From NCBI GenBank assembly GCA_040878345.1, contig JBBDML010000026.1, positions 1 to 64,000 of the forward strand: a stretch of 64,000 bases of DNA. The letters run 5' to 3'. Each line of letters starts with the position of its first letter. Position 1 is the stretch's first letter. Of this stretch, positions 32,604-40,853 are shown one piece after another. The notes beneath the pieces are model-generated. The model saw nothing but the letters and a program-made list of their open reading frames with translations. It was not told the origin of the DNA and made no database searches. The translations under genes and the position numbers were made by a program. Source of the stretch: ZC4RG35 sp040878345. GTDB taxonomy: Bacteria > Actinomycetota > Acidimicrobiia > Spongiisociales > ZC4RG35.

Positions 32604-33955
32604 GCCAGAGCCAGACCCTGGTCCGTCGGGCCACCGAGATCCTCGACCGGCCGATCAGTCGTCGTGGCTTCCTGCGCCGGCTCACTTACGGGGCCACCGC
32701 CCTGGCCGCCGCCCCCCTCGCATACGCCCTGAGACCGGGCACCGCCTACGCCGCCATCTGCCCCTGCTCCGGCCAGGACTGCGATTGCGGATCGACCTGT
32801 TGTGACGGTTACACCGAGTTCTGCTGCTCGATCACCGGCCAGAACGTGTGCCCCAGCGGCACCATCCCGGCCGGTTGGTGGAAGGCGGATGGCTCGGGGG
32901 TGTGCGACAACGCCTTGGGCCCACAGCCCCGCTACTACCTCGACTGCAACATAACCGACGTCGGGAATTGTCCGGGGACCCTTGCCTGCAACGGCAACGG
33001 CACATGCTCCGGGAACTGCCAGGACCCCCAGGTCTTCGGGTGCGGTTGTGCCAACGGGGACTGCGGGTTGCGCAAGTCTGGTTGCACCGCTTTCCGATAC
33101 GGACAATGCAACCAGGAGGTGGCCTATGTCGGCCCCATCGTGTGCCGGGTGGTCACCTGCACCGCCCCCTGGATCTGGGACGACTCGTGCACCACCACCT
33201 CGGCGACCGACAACAACACCGCGTTCCACAACGCACCCTGCCTGGGTCAGCCTGCGGCGCTACCCAACACCGGGATCCCCATCGTCGGTGATTGGGAGGG
33301 GGACGGGGTCATGACCCCTGGCATGTTCGTCCACGGCACATGGCACCTGAGGAGATCCGACGGCCAGCCCAACATCGTCTTCAACTTCGGGAACGTCGGT
33401 GACCTGCCAGTGGTGGGCGATTGGAACGGCGACGGAGTCGACACGCCCGGCGTCTTCCGAAGGGGCACCTGGTATCTGAGGAATTCGAACACCACCGGTG
33501 TCGCCAATGTCTCGTTTGGCTTTGGCGACCCTGGTGATACCCCCTTCGCCGGCGACTGGGCCGGAAACGGGATCGACAAGCCGGGCCTTCACCGGAGATC
33601 CGATGGTCGGGTCTACTTGAGGAACTCGCATACGACCGGAATCGCCGACATCGACTTCTTCTTCGGGAATCCCGGTGACATCCCCGTGATCGGTGACTTC
33701 GACGGAGATGGGGAGGACACCGTTTCGCTCTACCGGCCCTCCCAGCAGCGCTTCTACATCATCAACCGGCTCGGGTCCAACAACGGCGGCCTGGGGGCGG
33801 CAGATTACTTCTACAACTACGGGATCCCAGGCGACCGCCCCCTCGCCGGTGACTGGAACGGCGATGGGGTCGACTCACCCGGGGTCTTCCGTGGCGGCAC
33901 CTTCTATCTGCGCAACTCCAACTCCACCGGGGCCGCCAACATCGTGTATCAATGA
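32600..33955 (+). CDS. Tat-exported, Cys-rich MauA-like protein fused to five FG-GAP/VCBS-type repeats
   Basis: A 451-aa protein. Residues 20-50 are a twin-arginine signal (ISRRGFLRRLTYGATALAAA). Residues ~53-215 hold 24 cysteines and resemble methylamine/aralkylamine dehydrogenase light chain: VCPSGTIPAGWWKADGSGVC, later RYYLDCN, with Trp93/94 and Trp191/193 (APWIWDDSC) as possible counterparts of the tryptophylquinone pair. Residues ~225-451 hold five ~45-residue repeats with GDWNGDGVDTPGVF-type Asp-rich loops. ATG 32600 overlaps the mauE-like stop, and the stop overlaps the mauD-like ATG. Predicted to be exported folded, then cross-linked by disulfides. Catalysis is unproven: mauG and a separate heavy chain are not seen. 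Confidence 0.75.
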   Translation: MSQSQTLVRRATEILDRPISRRGFLRRLTYGATALAAAPLAYALRPGTAYAAICPCSGQDCDCGSTCCDGYTEFCCSITGQNVCPSGTIPAGWWKADGSGVCDNALGPQPRYYLDCNITDVGNCPGTLACNGNGTCSGNCQDPQVFGCGCANGDCGLRKSGCTAFRYGQCNQEVAYVGPIVCRVVTCTAPWIWDDSCTTTSATDNNTAFHNAPCLGQPAALPNTGIPIVGDWEGDGVMTPGMFVHGTWHLRRSDGQPNIVFNFGNVGDLPVVGDWNGDGVDTPGVFRRGTWYLRNSNTTGVANVSFGFGDPGDTPFAGDWAGNGIDKPGLHRRSDGRVYLRNSHTTGIADIDFFFGNPGDIPVIGDFDGDGEDTVSLYRPSQQRFYIINRLGSNNGGLGAADYFYNYGIPGDRPLAGDWNGDGVDSPGVFRGGTFYLRNSNSTGAANIVYQ

Positions 33956-34662
33956 CACCCCTCCTCGTCATCGAAGGCCTCGCCCTCCTGCTCCTGGCCG
34001 TGCTCGTGGTGGGGCTGTTGCGGAGTCACGCCGAGATCCTTCGCTCGTTGCATCAATTGGGGGTTCGGGAGGATGAGGGGCATGCTCATGGCCTGTCCAC
34101 CACCCCGCGACCGCGGCTCAACGCCGAAGCCCCGTCGGACCTGGCCGGTCGGACACTGCACGGGTCGGCGGTTCACGTTGGGGTCTCCGGTACCGAGACC
34201 ATGACCCTCCTCGCCTTTCTCTCATCGGGATGCTCGGCATGCATCGGGCTGTGGGAGGACCTGCGCGCCGACCCGACGGCGCAGATGGGTGACACCCGGC
34301 TGGTGGTAGTCACCAAGGGTCGCGAAGACGAGAGCCAATCCCGGCTCGAGGAGCTCGCGCCGCCAGGGGTCACCGTGGTCCAGACCACTCAGGCATGGCA
34401 CGACTACGGGGTCCCGGTCACTCCCTACTTCGTGCTGATCGACGGAGCCGCCGGCGACATCGTCGGTGAGGGCTCGGCTGCCTCCTGGGGCCAGGTCCGC
34501 TCTCTCATGGTCCAGGCCAACGCCGACAAGGCCGCACTCCGGGCCGACAGCTCGGTGGACGACGCCGAGCTCCGTTCCGACGCCGAGCTGCGCAAAGCCG
34601 GGATCGGGCCGGGCCATCCCAGCCTGTATCCGGAGCGACCTCCGGTGGGGGACGACGGATGA
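33952..34662 (+). CDS. MauD-like membrane-anchored thioredoxin-fold protein
   Basis: A 236-aa protein with an N-terminal membrane helix (residues ~3-23, PLLVIEGLALLLLAVLVVGL) and an extracytoplasmic thioredoxin fold. The redox motif is Cys94-Ser-Ala-Cys97 (FLSSGCSACIGLWEDL) and the cis-Pro is Pro158 (VPVTPYFVLIDG). MauD has the same layout and serves disulfide formation in the Mau light chain. Here the obvious client is the 24-Cys protein encoded immediately upstream. ATGA overlaps on both sides. The last ~45 residues are a polar tail with no fold. Confidence 0.82.
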   Translation: MTPLLVIEGLALLLLAVLVVGLLRSHAEILRSLHQLGVREDEGHAHGLSTTPRPRLNAEAPSDLAGRTLHGSAVHVGVSGTETMTLLAFLSSGCSACIGLWEDLRADPTAQMGDTRLVVVTKGREDESQSRLEELAPPGVTVVQTTQAWHDYGVPVTPYFVLIDGAAGDIVGEGSAASWGQVRSLMVQANADKAALRADSSVDDAELRSDAELRKAGIGPGHPSLYPERPPVGDDG

Positions 34663-34736
34663 CCCCCCAGTTGGTCCTGGCGGGATCGGTCCTCCTGGCG
34701 GCGGCGGCAGGATGGCGGGCGACGTGGTCCCCTTGA
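34659..34736 (+). CDS. 25-aa hydrophobic peptide
   Basis: Small frame starting at ATG 34659 inside the mauD-like stop: MTPQLVLAGSVLLAAAAGWR, then ATWSP and TGA. It is one short membrane helix with a cationic flank. It may be a genuine micropeptide of the operon or only a remnant keeping ribosomes moving; a ribosome-binding site for the next gene (GAGGAG) overlaps its end. Confidence 0.4.
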   Translation: MTPQLVLAGSVLLAAAAGWRATWSP

Positions 34737-34745
34737 GGAGAGTCG

Positions 34746-35321
34746 ATGCTTTCGAGCATCAACCCGCTCGGCGAGCGGGCACGCGGGCAGAAGTTCTGGC
34801 TGACCACCACCTGGTACGTGGTGGGCTCGATCGCCGGTGGGCTGTTGCTCGGGTCCCTGGGCGGCGCCATCGGGTCGTTGCTCCCGGGAGGGCGGTGGAG
34901 GCTGATCACCGCGATGGGGGTCGTCGCTGTGGCAGCGGTGCTGGAACTGGCGGACAGGGTGCCGCCGTCACTGCATCGCCAGGTGGACGAGGACTGGCTG
35001 ACCCGGTACCGAGGCTGGGTCTACGGGCTGGGGTTCGGGGCCCAGCTCGGGTTCGGGCTCGCCACCATCGTCACCAGCGTGTCGGTGCACACCACCGCGG
35101 TGGTGGCCGTCCTCTCAGGATCTTGGTCAAGGGGGGCCTTGATCGGTGGTGTCTTCGGGTTGATGCGGTCGCTGCCCATCCTCTCGGTGCTCAGGGCCGG
35201 CGACCCCTCGGCGCTGCGGTCGGTGATGCGACGTCTGCAAGGCCGCCTGTCGCTGGCCAAGCTCACCGTGGTGGCCACCCACGCTGTCCTGTTCGCCTTT
35301 GCTTTGATAGCCCTGTTGTGA
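34746..35321 (+). CDS. Multi-spanning membrane protein of the mau-like operon
   Basis: A 191-aa protein with about four to five hydrophobic segments (for example WYVVGSIAGGLLLGSLGGAI, LITAMGVVAVAAVLELA, WVYGLGFGAQLGFGLATIV). It contains no cysteine. The GFGxQLGFGxATIVTS stretch recalls CcdA/MauF-type helices, but the reactive cysteines of CcdA are missing, so I do not name it. Preceded by GAGGAG 6 bases before ATG 34746. Position suggests a part in export or maturation of the Cys-rich protein. Confidence 0.7.
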   Translation: MLSSINPLGERARGQKFWLTTTWYVVGSIAGGLLLGSLGGAIGSLLPGGRWRLITAMGVVAVAAVLELADRVPPSLHRQVDEDWLTRYRGWVYGLGFGAQLGFGLATIVTSVSVHTTAVVAVLSGSWSRGALIGGVFGLMRSLPILSVLRAGDPSALRSVMRRLQGRLSLAKLTVVATHAVLFAFALIALL

Positions 35322-35331
35322 GGAGGACCCG

Positions 35332-35802
35332 ATGCGGATGAAATCACACGGAATCGACGTCGACGTCCCCCAGGGCTGGGATGGGGAGATCTATCGGCGC
35401 TCGGCAGGGATTCGGGCTTTGGGGAACCACGGTGAGGTCAAGACCACCCCGGTGATGCATCTCTCCAACTTCCCACTGCCTGCGGAGCGGGGGGACTACG
35501 GGTCGGGTGCGGTCGAGTCGATGAAGGCGGACAACGTCCTGATCGTGCTCTTCGAGTTCGCCCCCCAGTCGGCGCGATCAGCGTTGTTCTCGAGACCAGG
35601 GATCCCCACCATCACCGCTGAGGACTTCGCCCCCGACCAGATGCAGCGCCCGCTGCCGGGCCAGTCAGGCGTCCAGTACTTCTTCAACCACCACGGTCGG
35701 GCTTTTTGCCTCTATGTGGCCCTCGGCGCCCATGCCCGACGGCGCGAGTTGGTCCCTGAGATCAACCAGGTCCTCGCCTCACTGAACCTCGATCAGGTCT
35801 GA
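35332..35802 (+). CDS. Protein of unknown function in the mau-like operon
   Basis: A 156-aa soluble protein (IDVDVPQGWDGEIYRR, then HLSNFPLPAERGDYGSG and FFNHHGRAFCLYVALGAHA). No signal peptide or membrane segment. A strong GAGGAGG precedes ATG 35332 by a few bases, 10 bp after the membrane-protein gene. The sequence looks like a compact alpha/beta domain and is well-formed, but I cannot place it in a family. Two bases separate its stop from the peptidase ATG. Confidence 0.7.
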   Translation: MRMKSHGIDVDVPQGWDGEIYRRSAGIRALGNHGEVKTTPVMHLSNFPLPAERGDYGSGAVESMKADNVLIVLFEFAPQSARSALFSRPGIPTITAEDFAPDQMQRPLPGQSGVQYFFNHHGRAFCLYVALGAHARRRELVPEINQVLASLNLDQV

Positions 35803-35804
35803 GG

Positions 35805-36887
35805 ATGACGGGCCAGGACCGCCTGCGGCGTCTTCAAGAGCTGATGGGAGACCGGGGGGTCGACTTCGCCCTGTTCTCGGTTGGCCCCGACCTCCCCTAT
35901 CTCACCGGTTATCAGGCCAGGGCGTCGGAGAGACTCAACATGCTGGTCGTCCCGGCCCAAGGCGCGCCTCGGCTCCACGTCCCAGAGCTGGAAGCACCTC
36001 TGGTCCACATCGACAATGCCGAATTGGTCTTCTGGAGCGAGACCGAGGATCCGATCGATCTGGTGGCCGATGCCTGCAAGGGGGCTCGCTCGCTCGCCAT
36101 CGGGGATCACACCTGGTCGGTCTTCCTGGTTCGCCTGCTCAAGATGCTTGGCGACGTGACCTGGGTCGAGGCCTCGGAGCTGATGCGTCATATCCGCGTC
36201 GTCAAGGAGCCCTCCGAGATCGAGATGCTCCGGGCAGCGGCGCATGCCGTCGACCGCGTCCTGGCCAGGGTGCCGGCCGAGGTCCGTTTCGGTGGCAGAT
36301 CTGAGGCGGAGGTGGCCGCCGACCTGCAGAGGATGACGTTGGAGGAGGGTCATGAGAGCGCAGAGTTCGCCATCGTCGGGTCGGGCCCGAACGGGGCTTC
36401 GCCGCATCACCAGCCCGGAGCCCGGGTGATCCAAAGCGGCGATGTGGTGGTTTGTGACTTTGGTGGCACCTGGAGCGGGTACCACTCGGATGTGACCCGG
36501 ACCTTTGCGGTGGGAGACCCCGATGCCAGGGCCCTGGAGGTCCATGCCGTAGTCCTGGAGGCCAATGAGGCTGGCCGGGAGAAGGTGGCACCAGGAATCC
36601 CCTGTCAGGAGATCGATCGCGCCGCCCGCAAGGTGGTGGATGCCGCCGGTTATGGCGAGTACTTCATCCATAGGACCGGCCATGGGATCGGGGTGGAGGT
36701 CCACGAGCATCCCTACCTGGTGGAAGGCAATGACGAGATGCTGGCCCCGGGGATGACTTTCTCCATCGAGCCGGGGGTCTATCTCACGGGCAGATTGGGG
36801 GTCAGGGTCGAGGACATCGTGGCCTGCGGCGAGACCGGGGTCGACGAGCTGAACCGGGCCGACCGGGGTCTTCTGGCAGTGGAATGA
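35805..36887 (+). CDS. M24-family Xaa-Pro aminopeptidase-like peptidase
   Basis: A 360-aa creatinase-N plus M24 metallopeptidase. The N-terminal domain spans 1-~130. Metal ligands: Asp in VVVCDFGGTWSGYHSDVTRT (both Asp), His in HRTGHGIGVEVHEHPY, Glu in MTFSIEPGVYLTG, and Glu in LGVRVEDIVACG. All five are present, so it should be active. It removes N-terminal residues before proline. It closes the operon; a link to the mau-like genes is uncertain. Cytoplasmic. Confidence 0.92.
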   Translation: MTGQDRLRRLQELMGDRGVDFALFSVGPDLPYLTGYQARASERLNMLVVPAQGAPRLHVPELEAPLVHIDNAELVFWSETEDPIDLVADACKGARSLAIGDHTWSVFLVRLLKMLGDVTWVEASELMRHIRVVKEPSEIEMLRAAAHAVDRVLARVPAEVRFGGRSEAEVAADLQRMTLEEGHESAEFAIVGSGPNGASPHHQPGARVIQSGDVVVCDFGGTWSGYHSDVTRTFAVGDPDARALEVHAVVLEANEAGREKVAPGIPCQEIDRAARKVVDAAGYGEYFIHRTGHGIGVEVHEHPYLVEGNDEMLAPGMTFSIEPGVYLTGRLGVRVEDIVACGETGVDELNRADRGLLAVE

Positions 36888-36936
36888 GATGGGTCTCGGT
36901 TTTTGGTGCTGCCTGGGATAACCTGACGCCCTCCCT

Positions 36937-38379
36937 ATGAAGCGGCTCGCCTCCCTCGCCTTGGTCTTCGCCCTGGTCACCTCGTTGGTGACGTTCGCCC
37001 CGCCCGAGGCCGAGGCGGCAACCAGTGTCGCCACGCTCCAGTCCAAGCTGAAGGCGAGAGGCTTCTACCGGGGCCCGATCGATGGGGCCATGGGTGGCCA
37101 GACTCAGCAGGCGGTGATGGCTTTCCGGAAGGAGATCGGGGCCACCCGGACTTACTCGTGGAGTGACTCACTCCTCGACGAGCTCAACAACTACGCCCGG
37201 CCATGGGTCCCCTACCGGCTCAACCCGGCTCCCAACCGGGTCGAGATCAACCTGACCCGCCAGGTCATGTACCTGTTCATAGGGGGGACCTACGCACAGG
37301 TGTTCCCCATCAGCTCCGGGAACGGCGAGCCATACACCAACTCGTTCGGGTCTTTCGTCAATGCCAACACCCCGACCGGCAACTTCACCATCCAGCGACA
37401 TGTCAAGGGCGAGAAGATCTCCTACCTAGGGAGTCTTTGGAACCCCTGGTACTTCACTGGCGGCTATGCCATCCACGGATCTTCGAGTGTCCCCGCCTTC
37501 CCAGCCTCACATGGCTGCGTCAGACTCACAATGTGGGACAGCAACTGGTTGGAATCACGGCTCCATGTGGGCATGCCGGTCCACGTCTGGCGCGAGCCGT
37601 CCGGGGTGGGCCCCACACTCTCCCCCGGAGGCGCCCTTGGCGTCGGGGGCTCCACCGGCTGCCTCAATGGCGATTGCGACCGGGTGGCTTTCAACGACCG
37701 CAGTGGCCGGTTCTACTTCTGGGATCAGATCACGCACAACCCGGCGATCATGTCGATGTTCTACGGGGTCCCGAACGACCACCCGTTCTCGGGCGACTGG
37801 GACGGCAATGGTGAGGAGACCCTCGGCTTGTACCGGAGGTCCGACGGGTACGTGTACCTCCGCAACACCAACACCCAGGGCATCGCCGACATCACCTTCT
37901 TCTTCGGCAACCCCGGGGACATCCCGATCGCCGGGGACTTCGACGGGGATGGTGTCGATACCGTCTCGATCTACCGACCATCGGAGCAGCGGTTCTACAT
38001 CATCAATCAGCTCGGTGCGAACGGCGGTGGCCTTGGCGCCGCCGAGTTCTCATTCGTGTTCGGTGACCGCGGCGATGTCCCCTTCGTCGGGGACTTCGAC
38101 GGCGATGGGACCGATTCCGTGGGTCTGCATCGTCCGTCGACCGGGCAGGTCTATCTTAAGAACAGCCTGACCGGTGGTTTCGCCGACATCCAGTTCACCT
38201 TTGGCAACCCGGGCGACAAGATGGTCGCCGGCGACTGGGACGGTGACGGTGTCGACACGGTGGCGGTCTACCGGCCCCGCTGGGGCGTCCTCTTCATCAA
38301 GAACTCCCACGCCGGCGGGGGGGCAAACGGCGCCTTCGACGTCGGCTATCTGGAGAGTGTCGTCTCGCTCTCAGGGTGA
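36937..38379 (+). CDS. Secreted L,D-transpeptidase with peptidoglycan-binding domain and four FG-GAP/VCBS-type repeats
   Basis: A 480-aa exported protein. Signal peptide residues 1-~28 (LASLALVFALVTSLVTFAPP). Peptidoglycan-binding domain ~30-85 (LQSKLKARGFYRGPIDGAMG). YkuD catalytic domain ~100-220 with His180 and the SHGCVR motif, nucleophile Cys194. Then four ~48-residue repeats (~282-480) with GDFDGDGVDTVSIYRP loops, nearly the same as the repeats in the Tat protein at 32600-33955. It cross-links peptidoglycan or anchors proteins at the wall; the repeats probably bind calcium or sugar. A GGATAAC about 14 bp before the ATG could be a -10 element. Confidence 0.9.
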   Translation: MKRLASLALVFALVTSLVTFAPPEAEAATSVATLQSKLKARGFYRGPIDGAMGGQTQQAVMAFRKEIGATRTYSWSDSLLDELNNYARPWVPYRLNPAPNRVEINLTRQVMYLFIGGTYAQVFPISSGNGEPYTNSFGSFVNANTPTGNFTIQRHVKGEKISYLGSLWNPWYFTGGYAIHGSSSVPAFPASHGCVRLTMWDSNWLESRLHVGMPVHVWREPSGVGPTLSPGGALGVGGSTGCLNGDCDRVAFNDRSGRFYFWDQITHNPAIMSMFYGVPNDHPFSGDWDGNGEETLGLYRRSDGYVYLRNTNTQGIADITFFFGNPGDIPIAGDFDGDGVDTVSIYRPSEQRFYIINQLGANGGGLGAAEFSFVFGDRGDVPFVGDFDGDGTDSVGLHRPSTGQVYLKNSLTGGFADIQFTFGNPGDKMVAGDWDGDGVDTVAVYRPRWGVLFIKNSHAGGGANGAFDVGYLESVVSLSG

Positions 38380-38394
38380 GTCAGCCCACCGGCG

Positions 38395-39744
38395 TCAAGT
38401 GCTGCGGCCCCGCCTGACACGCCTGAGGGTGGGCGGCAGCAGGGCGATCGTGGGGATTGCTATCAAGTACAGGGGATAGGCATAGCGAAACTCCTGCGCC
38501 GGCGTTGTGGCCATCACGTTGAGCAGGTGTGCCACCAACAATGAGGACGGGATGAGGAATCGCCGTCCCTCGGGGTAGAGGGCGAAGAGGACGATCGCCA
38601 CCAGTGCGGGTAGGACCACGATCGCCGGCCGCCAGGTCAGCCAGAGAAGGCTGTCGGGCTCGGCCCAGCGCCAGTAGCCGTCGGTCACCGCAAAAGCGCG
38701 GTATGAGATCGGGTCGCGGCTCAGGCCGACCTCATTGTCCGGGGTCTCGTATGGCGGGCGGTGGAAGTAGGCGTCGTCCGGTTGATCCGGCCAATAGACG
38801 AAGTTGGAAGCACACAGCCGATGATCGAGGACCGTGTCGAGGTCCCTCAGGGCCACCGCGATCTCGAGGGACAGGTATGCCTCGGGTGAAGCCCTCACCG
38901 GGCCCTGGTCGAACTGGGGGTCGAACAGCAGAGGGGTGCTGTCATAACAGTCATAGCGGTCTCGCCAGACGTCCAATGGAGCCACCGCCTCGAGGAGCTC
39001 GATGTCCTCCTCGCTGAAGGTCTCGGGCTCGTCCACGAACGATGCGGCGAGATCAGGGAGAAAGACCTGGGCCGGCTCGATGCCCGAGTCCTGCACGTCC
39101 AAAGCGCCGTAAAGCGGTCCGAGTGTGATGACCACGACGCCGGCAAGGCAGGCGACCACCAGCCCCAGCGACCTCAGCTGCCTTCGGAGGGCCCATCCCA
39201 GGACGATGGTGGTAGCCAGCACCGTGAGTGGTCCGTTGCCCCGGAACAACCAGATCCCGCTCAAGGAGATGCCGAGACGAGCCATGGTCGGCCAGTGGGC
39301 TTCCCGGGAGGTGTCGGCAGCGATGCCGAGCAGCTCTATCCACGCCCAGAGCATGAAGAGTCCGAAGATCACGTCCTTCCACATGGCCAGGGTGGTAGGG
39401 GCCACCGCCGGGGAGAGGGCGAGCAACCACATCGCGGCTACTGCCATCCAGGTGGGAGTACCCGCACGGGTCAGCCAATGGGCGGCGTAGACGAACAGGC
39501 ACCCGAGAAGCAGCACCTGGAGGAGGGTGATCAGCCCGGGGAGCGCCCCTCCCAGGCTGAGGAGCCCTAGATAGAGGGTGTGGATCGGCGGGTGGTTGCC
39601 GTGGTAGAGGCCGGACTGCGCTTGAGCCCATTGATCGATGGTGTCGGATGAGGCAAAGCCCGGGTACCAGCCGAGCCACCACACCAAGAGGGGAAGCATC
39701 GCGCCCGCGGCGAGGAAATGCCTGGGCAGGGGTTTGGGCGCCAT
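38395..39744 (-). CDS. Multi-spanning GT-C-like membrane protein (DUF6020-like)
   Basis: A 449-aa protein with around ten to eleven hydrophobic segments. The first extracytoplasmic loop has WYPGFASSDTIDQWAQAQSG followed by YHGNHPPIHTLYL, the Asp-containing loop of GT-C membrane glycosyltransferases and of DUF6020. A large loop (residues ~215-355, with several Cys, Trp and Asp) sits outside. Donor would be a polyprenyl-phosphate sugar. It starts the surface-polysaccharide region. Converges with the L,D-transpeptidase gene 15 bp away. Exact reaction unknown. Confidence 0.72.
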   Translation of the reverse strand: MAPKPLPRHFLAAGAMLPLLVWWLGWYPGFASSDTIDQWAQAQSGLYHGNHPPIHTLYLGLLSLGGALPGLITLLQVLLLGCLFVYAAHWLTRAGTPTWMAVAAMWLLALSPAVAPTTLAMWKDVIFGLFMLWAWIELLGIAADTSREAHWPTMARLGISLSGIWLFRGNGPLTVLATTIVLGWALRRQLRSLGLVVACLAGVVVITLGPLYGALDVQDSGIEPAQVFLPDLAASFVDEPETFSEEDIELLEAVAPLDVWRDRYDCYDSTPLLFDPQFDQGPVRASPEAYLSLEIAVALRDLDTVLDHRLCASNFVYWPDQPDDAYFHRPPYETPDNEVGLSRDPISYRAFAVTDGYWRWAEPDSLLWLTWRPAIVVLPALVAIVLFALYPEGRRFLIPSSLLVAHLLNVMATTPAQEFRYAYPLYLIAIPTIALLPPTLRRVRRGRST

Positions 39745-39872
39745 CAGGCGGTCAGGATATGGGAATGGGTCCGGCTAGCCCGACACACGCCGACCTTTGA
39801 CCTCCATGAGGTGTCTCCATGGCGGGGCCGGATCGTGAGAATCGGCTCTGGCCCGACTAAAACCGTCGTCAC

Positions 39873-40853
39873 ATGAGTCGTCCGTCGGTCTCGATCATCC
39901 TCCCGGTGCTAAACGAGGAGGCCCACATCGAGTCGGCGATGGCCGACCTCCTGGCCCAGGACTACGACGGTCCCATCGAGTTGGTGATCGCCGACGGCAT
40001 GTCAGGCGACCGGACCCGCGAGTTGGTCGAGGCCAGGGCCTCTCAGGACACCCGGGTGAGGCTGGTCGACAACCCTCAGCGTCGTCAGGCGCATGGTCTG
40101 AACGCGGCGGCAGCGGCGGCTTCGGGAGGGGTGTTGATCCGGGCCGATGGCCACAGCAGATACGCCCCCGACTTCGTCTCAACGTCGGTGAGGGCCCTCG
40201 AAGATCTCGGGGGTGCCGTCGGGGGCCGCATGAACCCTGTGGGTGACGATCGGTTCAGCGCCGCGGTCGCCACCGCGATGAACAGCGCTCTGACCATGGG
40301 CCCGGCCCGTTTTCATCACGCCACGAGACGCGAGCCGGTGGACACCGTCTATCTGGGCGCCTTCCTGAGGGAGGACTTCGAGGAGTTGGGCGGCCTCCGG
40401 GCCTTTCCCTCGGGGTCCTCCGAAGACGCCGACTTCTATTACCGATGGCGACGCTCGGGTCGTCGAGTCCATGTCGACCCGGCGATCCGGTCCACATACG
40501 TTCCCCGCAACCGGGTGGACCAACTCTGGCGCCAGTACTGGAGGTACGGCCAGGGCAAGACCGAGATGCTCTGGGCGAACGGGCGTTTTCCCTCCTGGCG
40601 CCCCCTGGCACCCCTCATACTGGTGGTGGCAATCGCCACCGGGGTGGCCCTGGGAGCGATCTCAGGGTCTTGGTGGCCGCTGTGGCTGATCCTGGGGGGG
40701 TGGGCGGCAGTTCTGTTGATGGCCGCGGCGGGGGGCGGGAGATGGGCCCACCTGGTGGTGCTGGCCGCTGGCGTCATGCACCTCGCCTATGGATTGGGCG
40801 GTATATGGGGCCTGCTCAGGGGGCCGGTCCCGGTTCGTCATCTGAAGGGGTAG
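39873..40853 (+). CDS. Family 2 glycosyltransferase, ExoA-like, with C-terminal membrane helices
   Basis: A 326-aa GT2. PSVSIILPVLNEEAHIESA is the nucleotide-binding start, ELVIADGMSGDRTRELVEA the donor loop, RADGHSRYAPDF the DxD-like site (ADGHS), and SSEDADFYYRWRRSGRRV the catalytic ED region. The last ~90 residues contain two to three hydrophobic helices anchoring the enzyme. The reaction is probably transfer to a lipid-linked sugar chain. Its 3' end overlaps the convergent next gene by 38 bp. Confidence 0.88.
   Translation: MSRPSVSIILPVLNEEAHIESAMADLLAQDYDGPIELVIADGMSGDRTRELVEARASQDTRVRLVDNPQRRQAHGLNAAAAAASGGVLIRADGHSRYAPDFVSTSVRALEDLGGAVGGRMNPVGDDRFSAAVATAMNSALTMGPARFHHATRREPVDTVYLGAFLREDFEELGGLRAFPSGSSEDADFYYRWRRSGRRVHVDPAIRSTYVPRNRVDQLWRQYWRYGQGKTEMLWANGRFPSWRPLAPLILVVAIATGVALGAISGSWWPLWLILGGWAAVLLMAAAGGGRWAHLVVLAAGVMHLAYGLGGIWGLLRGPVPVRHLKG

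Noticed and set aside
32033..33955. One 640-aa frame joining a Pro/Arg-rich N-terminus to the Tat protein
   Set aside because: The first ~190 residues are out of frame with the MauE-like protein and look like shadow sequence; the ATG at 32600 gives a perfect Tat signal and an ATGA overlap.
35793..37046. 417-aa frame antisense to the M24 peptidase
   Set aside because: Antisense shadow; the plus-strand frame has all five metal ligands.
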